From: DATATV01 sp035551355
Lineage (GTDB): Bacteria > Actinomycetota > Actinomycetes > Mycobacteriales > Pseudonocardiaceae
DNA: 64,000 nt
Assembly: GCA_035551355.1 (NCBI GenBank)
Contig: DASZNF010000060.1
Coordinates: 62,001 to 126,000, forward strand
Direction: 5' to 3'
Each line of letters opens with the position of its first letter. Position 1 is the first letter of the stretch. Under the pieces are notes generated by a model. That model made no database searches, was not told the origin of the DNA, and saw only the letters and a program-made list of their open reading frames with translations. The position numbers were made by a program, and so were the translations under genes. This document shows, piece by piece, positions 48,780-57,362 of this stretch.

Positions 48780-50405
48780 ATGAACGCTGAAACCCTGCGA
48801 GCCGCGTCATTCCAGCAAGTCCTCGATCCCGCGCACAACGTCCTCGGCAGCACCCTGCTGGCCCTGGTTCCGGTCCTCGTGTTGTTGTTGCTGCTGGCCG
48901 TTTTCCGGCTGTCGGCCTGGCAGGCGGTGATCGTCGGCGCGATCGTCACGTTCGCCCTCGGCGTCACCCTGTGGCAGGCGCCGGTCGGGCAAACCGTTGC
49001 CGCGTATGGGATCGGCGCGGCCACCGGGTTCTGGTCGGTGGACTGGATCGTGTTCTGGGGCGTGATCATCTACAACACGATGCTGGTCACCGGCGCGTTC
49101 GACGCGTTCAAGCGATGGCTGGTCGCCCAGGCCACCGCGGACATCCGGGTGCAGACCCTGCTGATCGCCTGGGCGTTCGGCGCCCTGATGGAGGGCCTGG
49201 TCGGGTTCGGCTACCCGTGGGCGGTGGTCGCGCCGCTGCTGATCTCCTTTGGTATCGCCGATCTGGCCGCCATCCGGGTGGCCGCGCTGGCCAACAACGC
49301 GCCGGTGTCCTTCGGTGCGCTGGGTGCGCCGATCATCGGCCTGGCCGCGGTGACCGGGTTGCCGCTGGCCGAGCTGTCCGCGTCCATCGGCAAGATCGTG
49401 GCCATCCTCGCCCTGGCCCCGCCGTGGCTGCTGATCTACCTGGTCAGCGGAAAGCGCGGGCTGCGCGACGGCTGGCCGCTGGCGGTGGTCGGCTCGTTCG
49501 GCTACATCATCGGCCAGTTCCCGACCTCCCAGTGGCTGGGCCCGTACCTGCCCGACGTGATCGGCTCGCTGGTCTGCTTCGCCGCATTGCTGGGCCTGCT
49601 GCGGGTCTGGCGGCCCAAAGTGATGCTGGGCTTCGGCGGCAAGGAACTGACCGACGTGGACGTGCGGGCGCACGAGACCGGCGAACGTGCGCCGTTGCGG
49701 GCGCTGCTGCCGTTCGTGGTGCTGATCGTGGTGGTGGTCGCCTGGACCGGACCGTGGTCGGGATTGCCGAACTACGTGCCGTTCGCGCCGAAGATCAGCG
49801 CGGTGTCCTCGTTGGACCACAAGGCGGCGGCCACCTCGTGGAAGTTCGCGCCGTTCATCGCGGGCACCGCGATCCTGGCCAGCTGGCTGATCATCCTGGC
49901 CTTCCTGCGGCCGCGAATGGCCGCGCTGCGCGAGATTTTCCTCAACACGGTGCGCCAGATGTGGGGCGCGCTGCTGGTCGGTCCGCTGATCTTCGGCCTG
50001 GCCACCGTGTACAACTACGCGGGCCTGGCCAATTCGATGGCCAACGGATTCGCCAAACTGGGCGCGGCGTTCGTGATCCTCTCGCCGGTGCTGGGCTGGA
50101 TCGCGGTGGCGCTGTCGGGCAGCAACACCTCGTCCAACGCGGTGTTCGGGCATTTCCAGTACTCGGTGGCCACCCTGCTGCGGGCGCCGGTGCTGTTGTT
50201 CCCGTCGCTGAACTCGCTGGGCGCCGAGGTGGGCAAGCCGGTCGCGCCGCAGACCGCCAGCGTCGGTGTGGCGACGACCCAGTTCGTCCGCAACGAGGGT
50301 CAGGTGATCCGGCACAACATGGGCTGGACCCTGGTCATGCTGGCCTACCTGATCCTCATCGGCCTGTTCTTCTACTACGTCCTGCCGGGCGCGGTGTCGC
50401 TGTAA
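48780..50405 (+). CDS. lldP: L-lactate permease (LctP/LldP family)
   Basis: A 541-aa membrane protein with about 13 transmembrane helices, matching lactate permease. Signals are LMEGLVGFGYPWAVVAPLLISFG, NNAPVSFGALGAPIIG, and the C-terminal LSGSNTSSNAVFGHFQ. It imports L-lactate (and probably glycolate) with protons. ATG 48780 has GGAGG 8-12 bases upstream; a slightly longer start at GTG 48765 would remove this. It is convergent with fdhD, four bases apart. Confidence 0.93.
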   Translation: MNAETLRAASFQQVLDPAHNVLGSTLLALVPVLVLLLLLAVFRLSAWQAVIVGAIVTFALGVTLWQAPVGQTVAAYGIGAATGFWSVDWIVFWGVIIYNTMLVTGAFDAFKRWLVAQATADIRVQTLLIAWAFGALMEGLVGFGYPWAVVAPLLISFGIADLAAIRVAALANNAPVSFGALGAPIIGLAAVTGLPLAELSASIGKIVAILALAPPWLLIYLVSGKRGLRDGWPLAVVGSFGYIIGQFPTSQWLGPYLPDVIGSLVCFAALLGLLRVWRPKVMLGFGGKELTDVDVRAHETGERAPLRALLPFVVLIVVVVAWTGPWSGLPNYVPFAPKISAVSSLDHKAAATSWKFAPFIAGTAILASWLIILAFLRPRMAALREIFLNTVRQMWGALLVGPLIFGLATVYNYAGLANSMANGFAKLGAAFVILSPVLGWIAVALSGSNTSSNAVFGHFQYSVATLLRAPVLLFPSLNSLGAEVGKPVAPQTASVGVATTQFVRNEGQVIRHNMGWTLVMLAYLILIGLFFYYVLPGAVSL

Positions 50406-50409
50406 CCAG

Positions 50410-51273
50410 TCAGGTCGCCGACTGCCCAGCTGCCGCGAGCTGGGCGTCGGTGACCGCGACCCGCTGCACGCCGGTGTAGACGTTCATCGACGGCCCGCGC
50501 AGGAAGCCGATCAGCGTCAAACCCTGTTCCTCGGCCAGATCCACGGCCAGCGAGGAGGGTGCGGACACCGCGGCCAGCACTGGCACACCGGCCATCGCCG
50601 CCTTCTGCACCAGTTCGAACGAGGCCCGGCCGGACACCATCAGCACGCAGCCGCCCAGCGGCACCCGGTTGTTCAGCAGCGCCCAGCCCAGCACCTTGTC
50701 CACCGCGTTGTGCCGGCCGACGTCCTCCCGCACCACCAGCGCCTCGCCGTCCATGGTGAACAGGCCGGCCCCGTGCAGTCCGCCCGTGGAGGAGAACACC
50801 TTCTGCTTGTCCCGCAACTGATCCGGCAGTCCGGACAGCGTCTCCGGGGTGATGCGGCCGGTGTCGGCGGCGGGGGAGAAGCGGGTGGCCAGCTTCACCG
50901 CGTCCAGCGCCGCCTTGCCGCACACCCCGCACGAGGAGGTGGTGTAGAAGTTGCGCTGCACCGAGGCATCCGGCGGCGGCACGTGCTCGGCCAGGTTCAG
51001 GTCCAGCACGTTGTAGGTCTGCTGGCCGTCGACCGTGGCGCCCGCGCAGTACCGGGCGGTGGACACGTCCTCCAGCGCGCCGATCACGCCCTCGGTGAGC
51101 AGAAACCCGTGGGCCAGCTCGACATCGTCGCCCGGCGTGCGCATGGTGACGGTCAGCGGGGTGCCGTTCACCCGCAACTCCAATGGCTCCTCCGCGGCCA
51201 GTGAGTCCGGCCGTTGCTTGGATCCGTTGGGGGACAACCGAAGCACTGGCCGCCGTACCGTCACCCTGCCCAT
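50410..51273 (-). CDS. fdhD: FdhD, sulfurtransferase for formate dehydrogenase maturation
   Basis: A 287-aa FdhD protein that transfers sulphur to the molybdenum cofactor of formate dehydrogenases. The active-site cysteines are in SSCGVCGKAALDAV, and the family segment is STGGLHGAGLFTMDGEALVVREDVGRHNAVDKVLGW. It is encoded one base after the fdhF-like gene on the same strand, the expected substrate pair. ATG 51273 is used. Confidence 0.95.
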   Translation of the reverse strand: MGRVTVRRPVLRLSPNGSKQRPDSLAAEEPLELRVNGTPLTVTMRTPGDDVELAHGFLLTEGVIGALEDVSTARYCAGATVDGQQTYNVLDLNLAEHVPPPDASVQRNFYTTSSCGVCGKAALDAVKLATRFSPAADTGRITPETLSGLPDQLRDKQKVFSSTGGLHGAGLFTMDGEALVVREDVGRHNAVDKVLGWALLNNRVPLGGCVLMVSGRASFELVQKAAMAGVPVLAAVSAPSSLAVDLAEEQGLTLIGFLRGPSMNVYTGVQRVAVTDAQLAAAGQSAT

Positions 51274-51274
51274 G

Positions 51275-53581
51275 TCAGCTCGCCGCCTCCAATCGCACCA
51301 CGACCGCCTTGGACGTGGGCGTGTTCGACTTCTCCGCCACCGAATCCAGCGGGATCAGCGCGTTGGCCTCCGGGAAATAGCTGGCCGCGCAGCCCGGTGC
51401 GGTCGGGTAGGAGATGATCCGGAATTCCTTCGCCCGCCGTTCGACAACACCGCCGTCGGCGTCCGGCCATTCACTGATCAGGTTCACGATCTGCCCGTCG
51501 GACAGGCCGAACGCGGCGATGTCCACCGGGTTGACGAACACCACCCGACGGCCGTCCTTCACCCCGCGGTAGCGGTCCTCCAGACCGTAGATCGTGGTGT
51601 TGTACTGGTCGTGGCTGCGCAGCGTCTGCATCAGCAGCCGGCCCTTGGGCACCGCCGGGAACCACAGCTCGTTACTGCTGAAGTTCGCTTTCCCCGTGGT
51701 GGTGGGGAAAGACCGCGAGTCGCGCGGCGGGTGCGGCAGCACGAAACCGTCAGGCTGGCGCACCTTCGCGTTGTAGTCCGCGCAGCCCGGGATCACCCGG
51801 GCGATTCGCTCCCGGATGGTGTCGTAGTCCCGTTCGAAGCCGGCCCACGGCACCTTGTGGTCCGGCCCGAACAGCTTGTCGGCCAACCGGCACACGATGG
51901 CGGTCTCGGAGATCAGCTGTGCACCGGCCGGTTTGAGCCGCCCGCGCGAGGCGTGCACCACCGACATGGAGTCCTCGACCGTGACGAACTGCTCGCCGGT
52001 GCCCTGCACGTCCCGCTCGGTGCGGCCCAGGGTGGGCAGGATCAGCGCGACCTGGCCGGTGACCACGTGCGAGCGGTTGAGCTTGGTGGACACGTGCACG
52101 GTCAGTTCGCAGCCGCGCAGCGCCTTCTCGGTCAGCTCGGTGTCCGGTGTCGCGGACACGAAGTTGCCGCCCATGGCGAAGAACGTCTTGGCCCTGCCGT
52201 CCCGCATGGCGCGCAGGGCTTCCACCGTGTCGTAGCCGTGCTTGCGCGGAACGGTGATGTCGAACTCGGCGGAAAGCTTGTCCAGCAAGGCATCCGGGGC
52301 CTTCTCCCAGATCATCATGGTCCGGTCGCCCTGCACGTTGGAGTGGCCGCGCACCGGGCACACCCCCGCACCCGGCTTGCCGATCATGCCGCGCATCAGC
52401 AGCAGGTTCACGGCCTCCTGGATGGTGGGCACCGCGTGCTTGTGCTGGGTGAGACCCATCGCCCAGCAGATGATGATCCGCTTGGCGCCGGCGAACATCT
52501 GGCCGACCTTGACGATCTGCTCGCGGGGCAGCCCGGTGGCCGCGTCGATGGCGTCCCAGTCCAGTTCGGCCACCTGCTTGGTGTACGCCTCGAACCCGTG
52601 CGTGTGCTCGGCGATGAACTCCTGGTCCACCACCGTGCCCGGGGCGGCTTCCTCGGCGGCCAGCAGCTGATGTCCCATGGCCTGGAAGAACGCCTGGTCC
52701 CCACCGAGCTTGATCTGGCAGAACTCGTCGGCCAGCGCGGTGCCCTTGCCGATCACGCCGTTGATCCGCTGCGGGTTCTTGAACCGCATCAAACCGGCCT
52801 CGGGCAACGGGTTCACCGCGATGATCTTGGCCCCGTTGCGCTTGGCCTCCTCCAGCGCGGTGAGCATCCGCGGGTGGTTGGTGCCCGGATTCTGGCCCAC
52901 CACCATGATCAGGTCGGCCTCGTTGAAGTCGGCCAGGTGGACCGAACCCTTGCCCACGCCGATGGTTTCCTTCAGCGCGGTGCCGGAGGACTCGTGGCAC
53001 ATGTTGGAGCAGTCCGGCAGGTTGTTGGTGCCGAACGAGCGGACCAGCAACTGGTAGAGGAACGCGGCCTCGTTGCTGGTGCGGCCGGAGGTGTAGAACA
53101 CGGCCTCGTCCGGGGAGGACAGTCCGTTGAGCTTCTCGGCGATCAGCGTGAACGCCTCGTCCCAGCCGATCGGCCGGTAGTGGGTGTCGCCCTCGCGCAG
53201 CACCATCGGCTCGGTGAGCCGGCCCTGCTGGCCCAGCCAGTACTCGGTGCGCTCGGTGAGTTCGGCCACCGGGTGCGCGGCGAAGAAGTCCGGGCCGACC
53301 CGGCGGACGGTGGCCTCCTCGGCGACCGCCTTGGCCCCGTTCTCGCAGAACTCGGCCTGGCCGCGGTGGCCCTGCGGGTCCGGCCAGGCGCAGCCGGGGC
53401 AGTCGAAGCCGTCCTGCTGGTTGAGCAGGCGCAGGGTCTGCACGCTGCGCAGTGGGCCCATCTGGTCCCTGCCGTGCTGCAGGGCGACCAGCACGCCCTT
53501 CACCCCGGCCGCGACCTGTTTCGGTGGGTGCACTTCCAGTTTCGACTCGTCCACATCCGCGCGGGGTGGTTTCGTCGTCAT
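51275..53581 (-). CDS. FdhF/YdeP-family molybdopterin oxidoreductase
   Basis: A 768-aa molybdenum enzyme of the FdhF/YdeP (FdhF-like alpha subunit) group. The N-terminal CPGCAWPDP segment (residues about 60-68) supplies cysteines for the iron-sulphur site, and AVFYTSGRTSNEAAFLYQLLVRSFGTNNLPDCSNMCHESSG is typical of bis-MGD binding. Further MGD contacts include GQNPGTNHPRML and GVCPVRGHSNVQGDRTM. Members may oxidise formate or have another, unknown substrate. ATG 53581 follows GAGGA. The next gene in the transcript is fdhD. The 14-bp palindrome near 53637 may control this pair. Confidence 0.9.
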   Translation of the reverse strand: MTTKPPRADVDESKLEVHPPKQVAAGVKGVLVALQHGRDQMGPLRSVQTLRLLNQQDGFDCPGCAWPDPQGHRGQAEFCENGAKAVAEEATVRRVGPDFFAAHPVAELTERTEYWLGQQGRLTEPMVLREGDTHYRPIGWDEAFTLIAEKLNGLSSPDEAVFYTSGRTSNEAAFLYQLLVRSFGTNNLPDCSNMCHESSGTALKETIGVGKGSVHLADFNEADLIMVVGQNPGTNHPRMLTALEEAKRNGAKIIAVNPLPEAGLMRFKNPQRINGVIGKGTALADEFCQIKLGGDQAFFQAMGHQLLAAEEAAPGTVVDQEFIAEHTHGFEAYTKQVAELDWDAIDAATGLPREQIVKVGQMFAGAKRIIICWAMGLTQHKHAVPTIQEAVNLLLMRGMIGKPGAGVCPVRGHSNVQGDRTMMIWEKAPDALLDKLSAEFDITVPRKHGYDTVEALRAMRDGRAKTFFAMGGNFVSATPDTELTEKALRGCELTVHVSTKLNRSHVVTGQVALILPTLGRTERDVQGTGEQFVTVEDSMSVVHASRGRLKPAGAQLISETAIVCRLADKLFGPDHKVPWAGFERDYDTIRERIARVIPGCADYNAKVRQPDGFVLPHPPRDSRSFPTTTGKANFSSNELWFPAVPKGRLLMQTLRSHDQYNTTIYGLEDRYRGVKDGRRVVFVNPVDIAAFGLSDGQIVNLISEWPDADGGVVERRAKEFRIISYPTAPGCAASYFPEANALIPLDSVAEKSNTPTSKAVVVRLEAAS

Positions 53582-53636
53582 AGCTCTATCGTCCTCTTTC
53601 CGGCCGACAGCGGCCACGGACTCAACGGACTGTGTG

Positions 53637-53650
53637 CGCAAGCGCTTGCG
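53637..53650. promoter_or_regulatory. Palindrome CGCAAGCGCTTGCG upstream of fdhF-like gene
   Basis: A perfect 14-bp palindrome with a CG centre, 56 bases upstream of the fdhF-like ATG. It matches the general shape of LacI/GalR-family operators, but no such regulator is encoded nearby other than the one at 20578, whose own operator differs. Confidence 0.45.
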
Positions 53651-53659
53651 AACTGCGAA

Positions 53660-54538
53660 TCAAGGGCAGGTCGCGGTGATCGTAATCGGGTGGTCGGGGT
53701 CGAAGAAAGACTCCGGACCGGCGGTTTGGGCCGGGCCGACGTAGGGCTGGCTGTAGGCCGGGGCCAGGAAGCCCTGCCGGGACGGCCCGCACGCCATCGA
53801 CTCGTAGTAGGACTGGCTGCGGGTGGGCCACAGGCCCTGGTCGGCCGGGGCGTAGTCGGCGCTGGTCACCACCGTGAAGTCCTCCCGCACGTGCTGCACG
53901 GCGACGATCTGGCCGGACTGGGTGATGCTGGCCGACTCGGCCGGTGCGAAGGGAAACGCGAACACGTAGTTGGCGTGCACGACCAGCGCTCCGTCGAGGT
54001 CGGTGTCCACCGTCATCGCCCCGTCGACCTTCACCGGAATCGGCAGCAGGGTGAAACCGGTGGCGATCATGGTCGCCTCGCCGCCGTCGCCGGCGATCGC
54101 CGCGCCGGACAGCGCGGCCTGCTCCCGGTCGCGCGCGTTCGGCGCCAGCAGCGCCAGGTAGGCCGAGGGGTCGTGATTGATCAGCATCCGGTTGTCCAGA
54201 TGGGCGGCGATCAAGGCCTTCTTCACCACGGTCGTCGCGGCCGCCACCTGCGGGGCCGAATGCGGGCCCACCGGGGTGGCCACCGGCAGGCTGATGCCGT
54301 CCGCGCCGTCGGGCCAGTCGAAGGCCGGGGTGCCCGCGAAGGGCTGGGTCAGATCCAGCGGGGTGCCCCCGGTGGCCGCGGTGGTGGTCGGTGTCTCCGA
54401 ACCGCGCACGTTCCCGACGATGGCCAGCCCGACCGCGATCGCGGCCACCACCAACGTGATGGACAACCGGTGCCGGGGCACCTGGGACGGTCGCGACCGC
54501 GACTGCGGTGGCACCGGTCTCGACCCGTCGCTGGACAC
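53660..54538 (-). CDS. Membrane-anchored extracytoplasmic protein of unknown function
   Basis: A 292-aa protein. A short basic/proline-rich N-terminus (MSSDGSRPVPPQSRSRPSQV) is followed by one transmembrane helix (LSITLVVAAIAVGLAIVGNV) and a Thr/Ala-rich extracellular linker, then a 210-aa domain with ISLPVATPVGPHSAPQVAAATTVV and DNRMLINHDP. Two cysteines near the end could form a disulphide. I do not recognise the family; similar actinobacterial proteins are conserved but uncharacterised. GTG 54538 is used. It is divergent from valS. Confidence 0.75.
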   Translation of the reverse strand: MSSDGSRPVPPQSRSRPSQVPRHRLSITLVVAAIAVGLAIVGNVRGSETPTTTAATGGTPLDLTQPFAGTPAFDWPDGADGISLPVATPVGPHSAPQVAAATTVVKKALIAAHLDNRMLINHDPSAYLALLAPNARDREQAALSGAAIAGDGGEATMIATGFTLLPIPVKVDGAMTVDTDLDGALVVHANYVFAFPFAPAESASITQSGQIVAVQHVREDFTVVTSADYAPADQGLWPTRSQSYYESMACGPSRQGFLAPAYSQPYVGPAQTAGPESFFDPDHPITITATCP

Positions 54539-54622
54539 CCGTCAGCCCCTTCGATCATGCGCATGTCGCGGCCGAACAGTCTCACACCCATGGCCGTCGG
54601 AAAAGCAGGCGCGAGCGATTAC

Positions 54623-54637
54623 TAGAATCGATATGTG
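54623..54637 (+). promoter_or_regulatory. Leaderless-type -10 box of valS
   Basis: TAGAAT (54623-54628) is followed by six bases and the GTG start of valS at 54635. It supports GTG 54635 as the start. Confidence 0.5.
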
Positions 54638-57280
54638 ACCGAGAAGACTCCAGCCACCACGCACGCCCACGACCTCCCGCCCAAGTGGAACCCGGCGGAG
54701 GTAGAAGGCGTGCTCTACCAGCGCTGGGTCGACGCGGGCTACTTCACCGCCGACGTGGACAGCGACAAGCCCCCGTTCACCATCGTCATTCCGCCGCCGA
54801 ACGTGACCAGCAGCCTGCACATCGGTCACGCCTTCGAGCATTCGCTGATCGACGCGGTGACCCGGCGCAAGCGCATGCAGGGCTGCGAAACGCTCTGGCT
54901 GCCCGGCATGGACCACGCCAGCATCGCGGTGCACGCGCTGGTCGAGAAGCAGCTGGCCGACGAGGGCACCGACCGCCGGGAAATGGGCCGGGAGGCGTTC
55001 GTCGAGCGCGTCTGGCAGTGGAAGAACGAGCACGGCGGCAAGATCCTGGGCCAGATGCGCCGGCTCGGCGACGGGGTGGACTGGACCCGCGAGGCGTTCA
55101 CCCTGGACGAGCAGCGCTCCCGCGCGGTGCAGGCCATGTTCAAGCGGCTCTACGACGACGGCCTGATCTATCGGGCCGAGCGGCTGGTCAACTGGTCGCC
55201 CGCGCTGCGCTCGGGCCTGTCCGACGCCGAGGTGGAGCACAAGGAGGTGGAGGGCGAACTGGTGTCGATGCGCTACGGCGCGGCCGACGACAGTGGGCCG
55301 TCCATCGTGGTGGCCACCACGCGGGTGGAGACCATGCTCGGCGACACGGCGGTCGCGGTGCACCCGGACGACGAGCGCTACGCCGCCATGGTGGGCACCG
55401 AGATCGAGCTGCCCCTGACCGGGCGCAAGATCCCGATCATCGCGGACAAGCATGTGGACCCGAAGTTCGGCACCGGCGCGGTCAAGGTGACCCCGGCGCA
55501 CGACCCGAACGACTTCGAGATCGGCCAGCGGCACAACCTGCCGATGCCCACGATCATGGACGAGCAGGGCCGGATCGCCGACACCGGAACCGAATTCGAC
55601 GGCCTGGACCGGTTCGAGGCCCGGGTGGCCATCCGCGAGGCGCTGCGCGCGCAGGGCCGGATCGTCGCCGAGAAGCGGCCCTACCTGCACTCGGTCGGCC
55701 ATTCCGAGCGGGGCAACGAGCCGATCGAGCCGCGGCTGTCTTTGCAGTGGTTCCTCAACGTCGACGGCATGGCCAAGGCCGCGGGCGACGCGGTGCGCTC
55801 GGGCGAGGTGGCGATCAACCCGCCGGAGCTGGCCAAGCGCTACTTCGACTGGGTGGACAACCTGCACGACTGGTGTATCTCCCGGCAGCTGTGGTGGGGC
55901 CACCGGATTCCGGTCTGGTACGGGCCGAACGGCGAGATGGTGTGCCTCGGCCCGGACGACGAGGCGCCGGCCGGCGAGGGCTGGCGCCAGGACGAGGACG
56001 TGCTGGACACCTGGTTCTCCTCGGGCCTGTGGCCCTTCGCCACGCTCGGCTGGCCGGAACAGACCCCGGACCTGGCCAGGTTCTATCCGACCAGCGTGCT
56101 GATCACCGGGTACGACATCCTGTTCTTCTGGGTCATCCGGATGATGATGTTCGGCATCTATGGCATGGAGCAGCCGCCGTTCCGCACCATCGCGCTGCAC
56201 GGCATGGTGCGCGACCAGTACGGCAAGAAGATGTCCAAGTCGCGCGGCAACACGGTGGATCCGCTGCTGTGGGTGGACCAGTACGGCGCCGACGCGCTGC
56301 GGTTCACCCTGCTGCGCGGCGCCAACCCGGGCGCGGACGTGCCGGTCAACGAGGAGTGGGTCGACGGTTCCCGCCGGTTCGGCACGAAACTGTGGAATGC
56401 CACCAGGTTCGCGCTGTCCAACGGGGCCACGGTGGCCGATCCGGTGCCGGCCCGGGAGGAACTGACCGACGCCGACCGGTGGATCCTGGACCGCACCGAC
56501 GCACTGGTGTCCGAAGTGGACGGACAGTTCGAGAACTTCGAGTTCGCCAAGCTGTCCGAGGCGCTCTACCACTTCGTGTGGGACGAGTTCTGCGACTGGT
56601 ACCTGGAACTGGCCAAGGTGCAGATCGCCGAGGGCGAGGCCCGGGCGGCGGCCACCCGGCCGGTGCTGGGCCATGTGCTGGACGTGGTGCTGCGGCTGCT
56701 GCACCCGCTCACCCCGTTCATCACCGAGTCGCTGTGGACCACGCTGACCGGCCAGGAGTCGCTGGTCGTCGCCGACTGGCCCACGGCAACCGGCGCACCC
56801 GCCGACGCCACGGCGGCCGCGCGGATCGACGCGGTGCAGCGGCTGGTCACCGAGATCCGGCGGTTCCGCTCGGACCAGGGCATCAAGCCCGGCCAGGCGG
56901 TGCGGGCGCAGCTGTCCGGCGGGTTCGAGGTCGGGATCTCCGACCACGAGCGGGCGGTGCGGGTGCTGGCCCGGCTGGACGAGCCGGGTGAGGCCTTCGC
57001 GCCCACCGCGTCCATCGAGGTGGCGCTGCCCACCGGCACGATGACCGTGCGGATCGACACCTCCGGCGCGATCGACGTGGCCGCCGAGCGCAAGCGGCTG
57101 GCCAAGGACCTGGCCGCGGCGCAGAAGGAGCTCGGGCAGACCCAGGGCAAGCTGGACAACCCGAAGTTCACCTCGAAGGCGCCGGCCGAGGTGGTGGCCA
57201 AGATCGAGGCCCGCAAGCAGACCGCGGTGGCCGACATCGACCGCATCACCGCGGCGCTGGCCGCCCTCCCGCAGGAGTGA
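54635..57280 (+). CDS. valS: Valyl-tRNA synthetase
   Basis: An 881-aa class I aminoacyl-tRNA synthetase. The HIGH motif is HIGHA (residues 62-66) within PPPNVTSSLHIGHAFEHS; KMSKS is at 532-536. The editing (CP1) domain is between them. The C-terminal coiled-coil arm (AERKRLAKDLAAAQKELGQTQGKLDN...) is typical of ValS. GTG 54635 is supported by the leaderless -10 box; the protein begins MTEKTPATTHAHDLPPKW. folC follows after a terminator. Confidence 0.98.
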   Translation: MTEKTPATTHAHDLPPKWNPAEVEGVLYQRWVDAGYFTADVDSDKPPFTIVIPPPNVTSSLHIGHAFEHSLIDAVTRRKRMQGCETLWLPGMDHASIAVHALVEKQLADEGTDRREMGREAFVERVWQWKNEHGGKILGQMRRLGDGVDWTREAFTLDEQRSRAVQAMFKRLYDDGLIYRAERLVNWSPALRSGLSDAEVEHKEVEGELVSMRYGAADDSGPSIVVATTRVETMLGDTAVAVHPDDERYAAMVGTEIELPLTGRKIPIIADKHVDPKFGTGAVKVTPAHDPNDFEIGQRHNLPMPTIMDEQGRIADTGTEFDGLDRFEARVAIREALRAQGRIVAEKRPYLHSVGHSERGNEPIEPRLSLQWFLNVDGMAKAAGDAVRSGEVAINPPELAKRYFDWVDNLHDWCISRQLWWGHRIPVWYGPNGEMVCLGPDDEAPAGEGWRQDEDVLDTWFSSGLWPFATLGWPEQTPDLARFYPTSVLITGYDILFFWVIRMMMFGIYGMEQPPFRTIALHGMVRDQYGKKMSKSRGNTVDPLLWVDQYGADALRFTLLRGANPGADVPVNEEWVDGSRRFGTKLWNATRFALSNGATVADPVPAREELTDADRWILDRTDALVSEVDGQFENFEFAKLSEALYHFVWDEFCDWYLELAKVQIAEGEARAAATRPVLGHVLDVVLRLLHPLTPFITESLWTTLTGQESLVVADWPTATGAPADATAAARIDAVQRLVTEIRRFRSDQGIKPGQAVRAQLSGGFEVGISDHERAVRVLARLDEPGEAFAPTASIEVALPTGTMTVRIDTSGAIDVAAERKRLAKDLAAAQKELGQTQGKLDNPKFTSKAPAEVVAKIEARKQTAVADIDRITAALAALPQE

Positions 57281-57288
57281 GCCCCGCA

Positions 57289-57314
57289 GGTCCCGGCCCG
57301 ACTGGGCCGGGACC
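57289..57314 (+). terminator. Hairpin terminator after valS
   Basis: GGTCCCGGCCC (57289-57299) pairs perfectly with GGGCCGGGACC (57304-57314) over GACT. A possible folC -10 box TAAACT follows at 57325-57330. Confidence 0.8.
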
Positions 57315-57362
57315 CGCGGTCGCCTAAACTTGGTGGTCGGACGTCCAGTGACGAGGGAGTGA

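Noticed and set aside
51035..54625. A 1196-aa open frame on the plus strand across fdhD and the fdhF-like gene
   Set aside because: Low-complexity antisense translation (Gly/Val/His/Leu/Arg), no motifs; the opposite strand carries unmistakable FdhD and molybdo-oxidoreductase sequences.
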